Shown: positions 25,997 to 34,650 of the stretch, in pieces
Position numbering within the stretch: the first letter of the stretch is position 1
Layout: each line of letters begins with the position of its first letter
Origin: Ruminococcus sp. OA3
GTDB taxonomy: Bacteria > Bacillota > Clostridia > Lachnospirales > Lachnospiraceae
Length of the DNA stretch: 64,000 nucleotides
Assembly (NCBI RefSeq): GCF_022440845.1
Contig: NZ_JAKNTO010000001.1
Span: forward strand, 2,976,001-3,040,000
Direction of reading: 5' to 3'
Notes under the pieces: model-generated
Seen by the model: only the letters and a program-made list of their open reading frames with translations
What the model was told of the DNA's origin: nothing
Database searches by the model: none
Program-made: the position numbers and the translations under genes

Positions 25997-26960
25997 TACG
26001 CTTCCCTCCTTTTTCCAGACCGAATGCAACAGGCATCGTCACACGCTCAATCAGCGGAACAAGAAGGTTGCCAAAGATGATCGCATAAGATACGCCCTCC
26101 GCTGTACCTCCGAAAAGCCGGAAAATACCTGTCAGAATACCAAGTATGATACCGTAGACAATCTTTCCTTTTTTCGTGATCGGTGAAGTCACGTAATCGG
26201 TTGCCATGAACCATGCACCAAGCATCAGTCCGCCTCCGAACAGCTGCCCGAGAAGGTAGGTCGGGTCCAGTCCGTGACCTCCGAAGATTGCTGCAAAAAT
26301 CAGAAGCGTAACAATATATGTAAGCGGAATCCGAAGATCAATGATGCGCAGGCAAACCAGGAAAATCGCGCCGATCAAGAGTGCAATCACGGATGTCTCA
26401 CCAATCGTTCCCTGTACATTGCCGACAAACATGCTCATCAGATCAACACTTCCGCCTGTTTTCAGAGCCAGCAGCGGGGTTGCTCCCGATACAGTGTCCA
26501 CCGCAATATTTCCAAACGCGCCGCCCGGTACGGCATAGTTTGTCATCTGTCCCGCAAAGGAAATCAGCAGAAAACATCTCGCTGCGAGCGCCGGATTCAT
26601 AAAATTCTGTCCCAGGCCTCCGAACAGCTGTTTTACGATAAGGATTGCAAATACCCCTCCGAGAACGGGAATCCACCAGGATACACTGGCCGGAAGATTC
26701 AGCGCCAGCAACAACCCGGTCAGAACGGCACTGAAGTCTCCGATCGTAACCGGCTGCTTCATCAGTTTCTCGTAGATAAACTCCGTCAGCACGCAGGCTG
26801 CTATACTGACACAGATAAGCATCAGCGCACGGAAACCAAAATTGTAAATACCGAAAATACTTGCCGGCAGCAATGCAATCACTACCATCAGCATGATATA
26901 ATCTGTCTTTACCCTGGAACGCGCATGCGGTGATGACGACACATGTAATAATTCACTCAT
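25989..26960 (-). CDS. rnfD: Rnf complex subunit RnfD (covalent FMN)
   Basis: A 323-residue membrane subunit with about ten helices. Its covalent FMN site is SGATPLLALK (about residue 155-165), the second ApbE target in the operon. NPALAARCFLLISF and the GAWFMATDYVTSP loop are conserved in the family. It forms the ion-conducting part with A and E. It lies 18 bp after rnfC. Confidence 0.96.
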   Translation of the reverse strand: MSELLHVSSSPHARSRVKTDYIMLMVVIALLPASIFGIYNFGFRALMLICVSIAACVLTEFIYEKLMKQPVTIGDFSAVLTGLLLALNLPASVSWWIPVLGGVFAILIVKQLFGGLGQNFMNPALAARCFLLISFAGQMTNYAVPGGAFGNIAVDTVSGATPLLALKTGGSVDLMSMFVGNVQGTIGETSVIALLIGAIFLVCLRIIDLRIPLTYIVTLLIFAAIFGGHGLDPTYLLGQLFGGGLMLGAWFMATDYVTSPITKKGKIVYGIILGILTGIFRLFGGTAEGVSYAIIFGNLLVPLIERVTMPVAFGLEKGGKRNG

Positions 26961-26978
26961 ATTCTTATCCCTCTCCTA

Positions 26979-28298
26979 TTATTTCTTCCTGCGGCTTGCC
27001 AATACTTCCTTGCGCATTGACTTGATCGACTGGGCGAGCGGACGTTTTGCCGGACAGACATAACTGCAGCAGCCGCATTCACAACACTCCGCGCCGTTCA
27101 TTTTTTCGAATTTTACCATATCATGATGATCCGCGGCCGTCGCTAGCCTTGACGGCACCAGGTTCTCAGGGCAGTCAGAGACACACCGTCCGCAGTTAAT
27201 ACATGCCGTTGTCGGGCTGTCAGCAATATCATCTTTTACCAGACATAAAAGCGATGATGTCGTCTTTGTCACCGGAACATTCATATCAAACATGGAAAAT
27301 CCCATCATCGGACCTCCCGAGATCAGTTTTTTCGGCTCCGTTTTAAAACCGCCTGAAGCGTCCACAAGCTCCTGGTAGTTTGTTCCGATTGCCACATAGT
27401 AGTTCTGCGGATTTGCAATCGCATCTCCGGTAACCGTGACGATTCTGTGCATCAGCGGCGTTCCGAGCATCACCGATTTATAGATGGCTACGACGGTATC
27501 AATATTGTCCACAACACAGCCCGCATCAGCCGGCAGCATGGAAGAATTGATCTTCCGTTTTGTCGTCGCATAGATCAGCATACGCTCCGCACCCTGCGGA
27601 TATTTCGTTTTTAATGCTTTTACTTCAATTCGCGGTTCATCTTTCACCATCTCGCTCATTTTAGCGATACAGTCCGGTTTGTTGTCCTCGATGCATATGT
27701 ACCCCTTTGCATGATCAAATAATTTCAGAATCACCTTCAGACCACCGATCACTTTGTCAGGTTCCTCCAGCATTCTGCGGTAATCACTCGTCAGATAAGG
27801 CTCACATTCTGCTCCGTTGACAAGTACATACTCAATCTTATCCGGTTCCTTAGGTGCAAGCTTCACGTGTGTCGGAAAGCCGGCTCCGCCCATTCCCACA
27901 ACACCGCCTTCAGAAATGCGCTTCAGTATGTCTTCCTTTGAAAGTTCATCCAGTGATGCAATTCCCTGGAACTCTACGGTCTCATATTTCTCATCATTTT
28001 CCACTACAATCGCGTCTACAACAGAACCAACGGTTGTCAGATGCGGTTCAATTCCTTTAACAGTTCCTGAAACACTGGCATAGATCGGCGCTGAAACGAA
28101 ACCGCCCGCTTCTGCGATCTTCTGTCCCATCAGAACATGATCACCCTTTTGTACGATGGGTCTTGCCGGCGCGCCGATATGCTGCGATAATGGATAAACC
28201 AGGTCCCCCGTTGGATTCAACGTCTGGATCGGTTTGTCTTTCGACAATTCTTTCCCATCATAAGGATGAACGCCACCCTTAAATGTTAAAATTCCCAT
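26979..28298 (-). CDS. rnfC: Rnf complex subunit RnfC (NADH-binding)
   Basis: I start at ATG 28298 (MGILTFKGG), 439 residues, with AGGAGG 8 bases upstream; the frame extends to 28331. The soluble subunit carries an NADH/FMN site (GMGGAGFPTHVKL, near 140) and two ferredoxin motifs (CINCGRCVSDCP and CCECGCCSYVCP) at about 365-415. It is the first rnf gene; the order C-D-G-E-A-B is the usual one in Clostridia. The short divergent leader to yprB holds a possible regulatory dyad. Confidence 0.96.
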   Translation of the reverse strand: MGILTFKGGVHPYDGKELSKDKPIQTLNPTGDLVYPLSQHIGAPARPIVQKGDHVLMGQKIAEAGGFVSAPIYASVSGTVKGIEPHLTTVGSVVDAIVVENDEKYETVEFQGIASLDELSKEDILKRISEGGVVGMGGAGFPTHVKLAPKEPDKIEYVLVNGAECEPYLTSDYRRMLEEPDKVIGGLKVILKLFDHAKGYICIEDNKPDCIAKMSEMVKDEPRIEVKALKTKYPQGAERMLIYATTKRKINSSMLPADAGCVVDNIDTVVAIYKSVMLGTPLMHRIVTVTGDAIANPQNYYVAIGTNYQELVDASGGFKTEPKKLISGGPMMGFSMFDMNVPVTKTTSSLLCLVKDDIADSPTTACINCGRCVSDCPENLVPSRLATAADHHDMVKFEKMNGAECCECGCCSYVCPAKRPLAQSIKSMRKEVLASRRKK

Positions 28299-28321
28299 TC
28301 CTAAACCTCCTTCATCATAAA

Positions 28322-28350
28322 TGCCTGTCACAGTAAAACTGCCTCAGGCA
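28322..28350. promoter_or_regulatory. Dyad in the rnfC/yprB divergent region
   Basis: TGCCTG (28322-28327) and CAGGCA (28345-28350) flank an inner CAGT/ACTG pair around AAA. It lies 24 bp before the rnfC start and could be an operator or leader hairpin. The ~155-bp divergent region is otherwise A/T-rich. Confidence 0.3.
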
Positions 28351-28418
28351 TAAAATCATAACTTATACTATAAACTAAATTTTTATAAAAATCACTATTT
28401 TTTTTCAAAAAAGAAGTA

Positions 28419-28424
28419 TATAAT
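28419..28424 (+). promoter_or_regulatory. Possible -10 for yprB
   Basis: TATAAT lies 30 bp upstream of ATG 28454, in an A/T-rich stretch. No -35 of quality is visible. GAGGAAAGGAGC precedes the start codon. Confidence 0.35.
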
Positions 28425-28453
28425 TAAATGCAATTCGAGGAAAGGAGCAATCA

Positions 28454-29560
28454 ATGATGCAAATACACAAATTCCCCGTAGAAACCCCACCTTCTTTTGA
28501 CAAAATAGCCAATACGCTGCCCGAAGGATTCTGCCTGTTCGACATTGAGACCACCGGTCTCTCTCCCGGCAGAAGCTACCTTTATCTGATCGGCATGCTG
28601 AAAAAAGAGTGCGGCTCCTGGCAGCTGACACAGTGGTTCTGTGAATCTCCTCTCGATGAGAAACATGCCATCGGCTCATTCGCCGACGCTCTCCCGGAAG
28701 CCTCCTGCCTTATACATTTTAATGGAAGATCATTTGACCTTCCGTACCTTAAACATAAATGTGTGTACTACGGCATTGCCGATTTTCTGTCACTGATACC
28801 GGAACTGGATCTCTACTCCGTGCTGCGCCCATACCGCTCCCTGCTTTCCGTATCTTCCATGAAGCAGCAGGATCTGGAGCAGCTTGCAGGAAGCCCCCGC
28901 ACAGATGACAAATCCGGAAAAGAGCTGATCGGGGTTTACCGTGAGTACCTCCGTACCGCCGATAACCGTTTTCTGGAAATGCTGCTTCGGCATAACCGGG
29001 AAGATGTGGCCGGCATGGCATGGATCCTGCCTCTTCTTACCCTTGACCGCTTATTCCAGGGTGAATTCAAAGTACTCGACATGACAAAGCAGGAAAAGAC
29101 GGTCACCTTGTCACTGCAGACGGATCATCCGCTTCCGGTGTCTTTTTCCTGTTCACAAAGCGGCTTCTGCCTTTCCGTCAGAGCGGACAGTCTGACTCTG
29201 TCGGCTGAAAGATTTGACGGCACATTGAAATACTTTTTTCCAGATTACAGGAATTACTATTATCTGCCGGATGAGGACACTGCGGTCCACAAAAGTATCG
29301 GACGTTATGTAGAACGCGGACACAGAATCCAGGCCACACAGAAAAACTGTTATCAGAAAAAAAGCGGAAGCTATGTACTGCTTCCCCCGGGATATGCCTG
29401 CTCCCTCCCTGTTTTTGGACAGAATCACAGGATGGAGCCGTCATGGTGCCTCTATGATGATTTTTCCGAAATCTCAGACTTTAAATCATATGCGCATGCT
29501 GCGCTGCAATATGTGCGCACCGGGAAACAGGAGGCATCTAAAAAATGGACAGACATATGA
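28454..29560 (+). CDS. Ribonuclease H-like domain protein, YprB family (DEDD exonuclease fold)
   Basis: A 368-residue protein with an exonuclease-like N-terminal domain: the acidic DxE is in FDIETTGLSPG (about residue 28-38), a second motif is HFNGRSFDLPYL (near 97) and a third is the late acidic motif HNREDVAGM (near 176). These are the DnaQ-like metal ligands. The C-terminal ~180 residues are less conserved. The substrate is unknown; the family is annotated as YprB. It is the only plus-strand gene between ilvN and the window end. A strong terminator overlaps its stop. Confidence 0.85.
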   Translation: MMQIHKFPVETPPSFDKIANTLPEGFCLFDIETTGLSPGRSYLYLIGMLKKECGSWQLTQWFCESPLDEKHAIGSFADALPEASCLIHFNGRSFDLPYLKHKCVYYGIADFLSLIPELDLYSVLRPYRSLLSVSSMKQQDLEQLAGSPRTDDKSGKELIGVYREYLRTADNRFLEMLLRHNREDVAGMAWILPLLTLDRLFQGEFKVLDMTKQEKTVTLSLQTDHPLPVSFSCSQSGFCLSVRADSLTLSAERFDGTLKYFFPDYRNYYYLPDEDTAVHKSIGRYVERGHRIQATQKNCYQKKSGSYVLLPPGYACSLPVFGQNHRMEPSWCLYDDFSEISDFKSYAHAALQYVRTGKQEASKKWTDI

Positions 29561-29579
29561 AATGTCCGTCCATTTTTTT
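29540..29579 (+). terminator. Rho-independent terminator of yprB
   Basis: AAAATGGAC-A-GACAT / ATGTC-C-GTCCATTTT pairs around ATGAA, with TTTTTTT after it. The gene's TGA stop (29558-29560) lies in the loop side. Confidence 0.85.
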
Positions 29580-29597
29580 AATACTTATTGTTATTTT

Positions 29598-29750
29598 GTA
29601 ACAGTTCAGGACGGCGCATCTTCCTGACCGAAAAAACCGGTCAAGAATCATCGGATGTTCATCCGATGTGGAAATTGGTGCAGAAAGCGACTTTCAAGCA
29701 AGCTTGATGCAGCTTTCTGCACCAATTCCCCCGCCGTCCTGAACTGTTAC
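29598..29750. repeat. Multi-branched inverted-repeat element between yprB and rpsA
   Basis: A perfect 19-bp inverted pair, GTAACAGTTCAGGACGGCG (29598-29616) and its complement (29732-29750), closes three hairpins: TGACCG/CGGTCA near 29625-29643, CATCGGATG-TT-CATCCGATG (29649-29668) and a 14-bp stem, ATTGGTGCAGAAAG / CTTTCTGCACCAAT (about 29674-29727). The whole 153 bp folds as a multi-way junction in either strand. It starts 7 bp after the rpsA stop and 19 bp after the yprB terminator. No coding sense. It could be a 3' RNA structure or a palindromic mobile repeat. Confidence 0.7.
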
Positions 29751-29756
29751 GTTATT

Positions 29757-30839
29757 TTATTCTTCTGTCTCTTCAGCCATGTCTTCTGTCTGTTCCATTG
29801 CCTTCATGCTCAGGCTGATTTTTCTCTCTTCGCCGTTAAAATCAACAACTTTAGCAGTAATCTCCATTCCAACATTCAGAACATCCGACGGTTTTTCTAC
29901 ATGCTCTTTGGAAATCTGGGAAACATGAAGCAGTGCATCAACACCCGGCTCCAATTCAACAAATGCACCAAAGTCTGTCATGCGGGCAATCCTGCCTGTC
30001 ACAACATTTCCAACCGCATAATTTTCAGCTGCTGCAAGCCATGGATTCTGATCTTCAAATTTCAGGCTGAGTGCAATCTTATCCCCATTGATCTCTTTGA
30101 TGAGAACAGTGATCGCTTCACCAACCTTGAAAACTTTTTTCGGGTTTTCCACTCTTCCCCATGACATTTCAGAAATGTGGAGCAGACCGTCAGCGCCTCC
30201 GAGATCGATAAATGCACCAAAATCTGTAACGTTTTTGATCGTACCTTCTACCACATCACCTGCATGGATTCTCTCAAACAGTTCTTTTTGTTTCTCTGCC
30301 TTCTCAGCTACCAGAAGCTGTTTTCTGTCACCAATGACACGTCTTCTTCTCGGATTGAACTCGCTGATTACAAACTCAATTTCCTGATCCGCATACTTGG
30401 AAAGATCTTTCTCATAAGAATCGGAAACAAGACTTGCAGGAATAAAGATTCTGGCTTCATCGATAACAACGCTCAGGCCGCCATTCAGCACCTGTGCAAC
30501 TTTTGCTTTGAGAATCTCATGATTTTCATAAGCCTCTTCCAGTCTCTTGTTTCCTTTTTCTGCTGCCAGTCTCTTGTAGGTAAGCAGAACCTGTCCCTCT
30601 CCGTCGTTTACTTTCAGAACCTTTACTTCCATGGTATCACCCGGCTGGGCGATGGTCGTAAGATCAACGTTTGGTTCGTTCGTGTATTCGCTTCTTGTAA
30701 GGATACCATCTGCTTTATAGCCAATGTTCAAGATAATTTCATCCGGCTTAACGTCGATGACTGTACCTTCAACCACTTCTCCGTTTCTGATAGTTTTAAA
30801 TGATTCTTCCAGCATTTGTTCAAAACTTAATTCTGACAT
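29757..30839 (-). CDS. rpsA: 30S ribosomal protein S1
   Basis: I start at ATG 30839 (MSELSFEQ), 360 residues, since GAGGAGG lies 10 bases upstream; the frame runs back to 30857. Four S1 (OB-fold) repeats are visible, with hallmark blocks such as GVVEGTVIDVKP, NVTDFGAFIDLGG (repeat 3) and RMTDFGAFVELEPG (repeat 4). Four repeats, rather than six, is common in Firmicutes. Its ribosome binding site is inside the ispH end; the genes overlap by 20 bp. In other Clostridia the two are fused; here they lie in different frames. Confidence 0.93.
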   Translation of the reverse strand: MSELSFEQMLEESFKTIRNGEVVEGTVIDVKPDEIILNIGYKADGILTRSEYTNEPNVDLTTIAQPGDTMEVKVLKVNDGEGQVLLTYKRLAAEKGNKRLEEAYENHEILKAKVAQVLNGGLSVVIDEARIFIPASLVSDSYEKDLSKYADQEIEFVISEFNPRRRRVIGDRKQLLVAEKAEKQKELFERIHAGDVVEGTIKNVTDFGAFIDLGGADGLLHISEMSWGRVENPKKVFKVGEAITVLIKEINGDKIALSLKFEDQNPWLAAAENYAVGNVVTGRIARMTDFGAFVELEPGVDALLHVSQISKEHVEKPSDVLNVGMEITAKVVDFNGEERKISLSMKAMEQTEDMAEETEE

Positions 30840-31671
30840 GTTTTTGAACCTCCTCAATTATATTATTTGGGGTCGATGCCCCTGCTGTAATACCTACATG
30901 ACTGATAGATTGAAAAGGCTTGGTTTCCAAATCAACGAGTGTCTGTATATAGTAAGTATTTTTACATTCATTTCTGCATATATCATACAGTTTTTGCGTA
31001 TTCGAGCTATGCCTGCCACCAATGACAATCATAGCGTCCACCTCGCGTGCCAGGAGCCTTGCTTCCTCCTGTCTCTCCTGGGTGGCATTGCAAATCGTAT
31101 TTAAAACAATTCTATCATAACCCTTTTTGGCAAGAATTTCAACTAAATCTTTAAATTTGTTGTAATTAAATGTCGTTTGGGATACAATGCATAATTTTGT
31201 GTCAGGTTTAACGGACAGTTTTTCCGCTTCCTGTTCAGTATTGATAACAATCGCCGGTGTCTCACACCAGCCTTTGATGCCTTCCACTTCAGGATGCCGG
31301 TCATTTCCGACGATCACAATCTGTTTACCATCCCGGCTTTCCCGCTCCACAATATCATGGATTTTTTTTACAAACGGACAGGTTGCATCAACACAGTTCA
31401 GTCCCTTCTGTTCCATGATCCGATAGATCTCTTTCGGCACCCCGTGGGACCGTATGACTACAGTGCCTTCCGTCAGCTGTGAAAGTTCTTCTGCAGTTTC
31501 TATCACGCAGACACCTCTGGATTCAAGATCGGACACAACCTGTTCGTTATGTATAATGGGTCCGTACGTATATACTTTATCTCTTGAGCACGCTACCTGT
31601 TCGTAAACCTGTTCCACAGCCCGTTTCACGCCAAAACAGAATCCTGCAGATTTTGCCACTGTCACTTTCAT
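30820..31671 (-). CDS. ispH: 4-Hydroxy-3-methylbut-2-enyl diphosphate reductase
   Basis: The last enzyme of the MEP isoprenoid pathway, a [4Fe-4S] protein of 283 residues. Three cluster cysteines are visible: SAGFCFGV (near 12), DATCPFVKK (near 96) and LNTICNATQERQ (near 193). Substrate residues HGVPK and the TTFN/SNTQKL blocks fit. It sits between cmk and rpsA, the order typical for Clostridia, and ends ...HVRIKF with the codons GAG GAG G providing the rpsA ribosome binding site. Confidence 0.96.
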   Translation of the reverse strand: MKVTVAKSAGFCFGVKRAVEQVYEQVACSRDKVYTYGPIIHNEQVVSDLESRGVCVIETAEELSQLTEGTVVIRSHGVPKEIYRIMEQKGLNCVDATCPFVKKIHDIVERESRDGKQIVIVGNDRHPEVEGIKGWCETPAIVINTEQEAEKLSVKPDTKLCIVSQTTFNYNKFKDLVEILAKKGYDRIVLNTICNATQERQEEARLLAREVDAMIVIGGRHSSNTQKLYDICRNECKNTYYIQTLVDLETKPFQSISHVGITAGASTPNNIIEEVQKHVRIKF

Positions 31672-31674
31672 CTT

Positions 31675-32346
31675 CTATCCGTTCTGCCTCTCTTTGCACA
31701 ATTTAAGAACCGCCTCCACGACTTCCTGAATACCCATATGGGAAGTATCCAGATAAACAGCATCCTCTGCCTGTACAAGCGGTGAAATCTCCCGGTGCAT
31801 ATCCCGGTAATCCCTCTGTTCAATGTCTCTTTGTATCTGTTCCAGGTCCCCCAAAATCCCTTTTTCCTTCAGTTCTTCATATCTCCTGATTGCTCTTATC
31901 CCGGCTCCCGCTGTCAGGTAAATTTTGACCTGGGCTCCTGGAAGCACCTGAGTACCGATGTCTCGCCCGTCCATCACAACATCAGTGACAGAGGCCATCC
32001 TCTGCTGCAGTTCTACAAGTTTTCTGCGCACTGCAGGATTGGCGGAACTCACTGATGCCATATTTCCCACTTCTTCCGTTCTAAGGAACTCCGTCACATT
32101 TTCCCCGTTCAGTATCACCTGCTGTTCTCCATTCTCATAGGCAATTGAAATATCTGCAAATTCACATACCCGCTCTGTCGCACCGGCATCATCCGGCGCC
32201 ACCCCCTGCCTCAGCAGATAATACGCCATGGCACGGTACATTGCCCCGGTATCCACGTAAATATATCCCAGCTTTTTTGCCACCTGCCGCGCGATCGTGC
32301 TTTTTCCCGCTCCTGCCGGTCCGTCAATTGCTATATTAAAACTCAT
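31675..32346 (-). CDS. cmk: Cytidylate kinase
   Basis: Phosphorylates CMP and dCMP. The 223-residue protein has a P-loop, GPAGAGKST (near 9-17), a CMP-binding insert (DGRDIGTQVLPGA, near 127) and the LID/RDxRD-type region (RDYRDMHREISPL). GGGAGGAAAA precedes the ATG. It is 3 bp before ispH, so the two are coupled. Confidence 0.95.
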   Translation of the reverse strand: MSFNIAIDGPAGAGKSTIARQVAKKLGYIYVDTGAMYRAMAYYLLRQGVAPDDAGATERVCEFADISIAYENGEQQVILNGENVTEFLRTEEVGNMASVSSANPAVRRKLVELQQRMASVTDVVMDGRDIGTQVLPGAQVKIYLTAGAGIRAIRRYEELKEKGILGDLEQIQRDIEQRDYRDMHREISPLVQAEDAVYLDTSHMGIQEVVEAVLKLCKERQNG

Positions 32347-32376
32347 GGTTTTCCTCCCGTTGTAATAATCCTGATC

Positions 32377-33606
32377 TTATATCACTGCACTGGCAGCGGC
32401 ATACGCAGTTGACCACGCAATCTGCAGATTGAATCCGCCGGTAAGCGCATCCGTATCCAGCACCTCTCCAATAAAATAGAGTCCTTTTACTTTCTTTGAT
32501 TCCATTGTCTTAGGGTTGATTTCTTTGACAGCAACTCCCCCGGTTGTCACGACTGCTTCATTGTATCCACGAAGCCCGGTAACAGTGAAAGGAAAATGCT
32601 TTAAAAGCTTTACAAAGGTAAGGCGCTCTTCCCTCGATATCTCATGGATCTTCTTCTCAGGAGAACTCCCCCACAATTCCAGGAGCACTGACATGGCTTT
32701 CGACGGCAGCAGTCCCTGAGCCACCGTTTTGAACTGTTTATTTTGATTTTTTGTGAAATCCCGAAGAATTCGGTCATCGAGCTGTTCCTCTGATAGTGCC
32801 GGCTTCCAGTCGATTTCACACGAAAGAGATCCCTGCTGCAGATATTCTCCTGTCCGTGCACTTGCCGTAAGAACCAACGGTCCTGTAATGCCGAAATGTG
32901 TAAACAGCATCTCACCAAAGTCTTCAAAACAGCATTTCCCGTCTGCATACATCCGAAGCGTTACATTCCGCAGCGAAAGTCCCTGCATCCTGGCAATATA
33001 ATCCTCATCTGTTTCCATGGGTACGAGGGAAGGCCTGAGCCCGGTCACAGCATGCCCGCATTCTCTGGCAAACCGGTATCCGTCACCTGTTGACCCTGTC
33101 GTCGGGTAAGACAGGCCTCCTGTAGCAACAAGCACGGCATCCCCTGCGATAACGGCATCATTTTCCAGCAGAATACCCGCGGCACCTTTTTCATCCGTCA
33201 GCACTTTTTTCACACTGCTTCGCAGATGAATCTTCACATCCAGCTCTTTCATTCTCCGTTCCATGCCGAGGATGATGTCCGACGCATGATCTGAGACTGG
33301 AAACGCACGGTTTCCGCGTTCTATTTTCGTTCTGACCCCAAGGCGCTCAAAAAACTCTATGGCATCAAAATTATTATACCCATAAAATGCACTGTATAAA
33401 AATTTTGGATTGCGAATCACACTGTCAAATAATTCCTCCATGGAACAGGCATTCGTAAAATTACAGCGGCCTTTCCCCGTGATATAGACTTTTTTCCCCA
33501 GCTTTTCGTTTTTTTCAAAAAGGTGCACGAGGTGCCCTGCCTCAGCGGCAAACACCGCTGCGGCCATACCGGCAGCTCCTCCCCCTATGATCAATACCTT
33601 AGACAT
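32377..33606 (-). CDS. HI0933/BaiN-family NAD(P)/FAD-dependent oxidoreductase
   Basis: A flavoprotein of about 409 residues. The N-terminal dinucleotide fold is VLIIGGGAAGMAAAVFA; the family signatures are GKGRCNFTNA and GGLSYPTTGSTGDGY, and the C-terminus has GGFNLQIAWSTAYAA. I start at ATG 33606, or the neighbouring ATG 33609; GGGGGA lies just upstream inside the regulator's end. BaiN of bile-acid dehydroxylating Clostridia belongs here, but so do many housekeeping members; no bai genes are nearby. Substrate unknown. Confidence 0.88.
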   Translation of the reverse strand: MSKVLIIGGGAAGMAAAVFAAEAGHLVHLFEKNEKLGKKVYITGKGRCNFTNACSMEELFDSVIRNPKFLYSAFYGYNNFDAIEFFERLGVRTKIERGNRAFPVSDHASDIILGMERRMKELDVKIHLRSSVKKVLTDEKGAAGILLENDAVIAGDAVLVATGGLSYPTTGSTGDGYRFARECGHAVTGLRPSLVPMETDEDYIARMQGLSLRNVTLRMYADGKCCFEDFGEMLFTHFGITGPLVLTASARTGEYLQQGSLSCEIDWKPALSEEQLDDRILRDFTKNQNKQFKTVAQGLLPSKAMSVLLELWGSSPEKKIHEISREERLTFVKLLKHFPFTVTGLRGYNEAVVTTGGVAVKEINPKTMESKKVKGLYFIGEVLDTDALTGGFNLQIAWSTAYAAASAVI

Positions 33607-34525
33607 CATCTTCCCCCAGACCTGCAAAACTAAGTTTCACCGAATCATCAATTGAATTGATCTCATCGTTGCTGTAAACTTTATATTCATCCCAGATTTT
33701 CTCCATGGACTCCAGCGTATCAACGACTTCCTGCTGCTTTTTCATACAGAGTGCGACTACCAGCGCATTGATAACGCTTAAAGGTGCGACCAGTGAATCC
33801 ACGATCGACGCCATATCACTCCTCGCAATCAGATTGCAGGAAGAATAAAGGTTCATCGGCGAATGAATACTGTCTGTAAGCGTGATCACCTTTGCATTCC
33901 GGTTGTTTGCAAATTCCATTGCCTTGAGGGTATGCATGGAATACCGGGGAAAACTGATTCCGATGATCACATCCTTCTCGTTGATTCGTATCATCTGCTC
34001 AAAAATCTCACTTGCCGAATTCGTCTGAATCAGTCGGACATCATCCACAACAAGGTTCAGATAAAAGCTCAGAAAATGTGCAAGCGGTGCACAGCTTCTG
34101 ATCCCTATGATATAGATCGTCTTTGCCTGCAGGATCGTCTCTACCGCCTGGTCAAAGATCTCGTGATCCAGATGTTCCATTGTCAGCTTGATTTTGTCAA
34201 TATCAGCCTGAAGTACTTTATCCAGGATTTCCGCCTGTGGTACCCTGCCGTAGGTCACTTCCATCCTCTGGATAGAGTTCAGCTTGTTGATAACCAGCTC
34301 TTCAAGCGCACGGTGAAATTCAGGAAACCCCTGGTATCCCAGCTGTGCTGCGAACCGGACCGTAGTGGATTCACTTACCCCGACTTCGCTTCCAAGTTTT
34401 GCCGCCGTCAGAAACACAGCCTTGTCATAATTGTCCGTAATATACGCTGCCAGGCGTTTCTGCCCTTTGCTGAGTTTTCCATACTGCTGGTTGATTCTGG
34501 TCAATAAATTTTCTGATTGTTCCAT
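33599..34525 (-). CDS. MurR/RpiR-family transcriptional regulator
   Basis: A 308-residue protein. The N-terminal HTH_6 domain covers about 1-77 (AAKLGSEVGVSESTTVRFAAQLGYQGFPEF, cut to its core 'GVSESTTVRFA'). The SIS sugar-phosphate-binding domain covers about 110-260 (TIYIIGIRSCAPLAHFL; IGISFPRYS). Such proteins sense amino-sugar phosphates. Its own promoter carries a perfect 7-2-7 palindrome at 34615-34630, likely its operator. It is first in the unit that continues into the flavoprotein gene. Confidence 0.9.
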   Translation of the reverse strand: MEQSENLLTRINQQYGKLSKGQKRLAAYITDNYDKAVFLTAAKLGSEVGVSESTTVRFAAQLGYQGFPEFHRALEELVINKLNSIQRMEVTYGRVPQAEILDKVLQADIDKIKLTMEHLDHEIFDQAVETILQAKTIYIIGIRSCAPLAHFLSFYLNLVVDDVRLIQTNSASEIFEQMIRINEKDVIIGISFPRYSMHTLKAMEFANNRNAKVITLTDSIHSPMNLYSSCNLIARSDMASIVDSLVAPLSVINALVVALCMKKQQEVVDTLESMEKIWDEYKVYSNDEINSIDDSVKLSFAGLGEDDV

Positions 34526-34595
34526 ACTTTTATTTTCTCCTAAGCGGTATGCATCATAAAGGAGTCATACCCCTCCTGTATACTTTCATCTGTTC

Positions 34596-34623
34596 AGTAT
34601 AACACAAGAACAGCTTGCGTCAA
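34596..34623 (-). promoter_or_regulatory. Promoter of the RpiR-family regulator
   Basis: Minus strand -35 TTGACG (34618-34623), 16-bp spacer, -10 TATACT (34596-34601). The -35 lies within the operator-like palindrome at 34615-34630. Confidence 0.75.
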
Positions 34624-34630
34624 GACGCAA
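34615..34630. promoter_or_regulatory. Operator-like palindrome over the -35 box
   Basis: TTGCGTC-AA-GACGCAA is a perfect 7-bp inverted repeat with a 2-bp centre. It covers the -35 of the RpiR-family gene, so binding would block RNA polymerase. Autoregulation is inferred. Confidence 0.6.
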
Positions 34631-34650
34631 TCTCCCAAAGGTTTTTGACT

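Noticed and set aside
30820-31671. Fused IspH-S1 protein
   Set aside because: ispH ends with its own TGA and rpsA is in another frame with a good ribosome binding site.
32377-33606. Bile-acid dehydroxylation gene baiN
   Set aside because: The family matches, but there are no other bai genes and the neighbours are housekeeping, so only the family name is justified.
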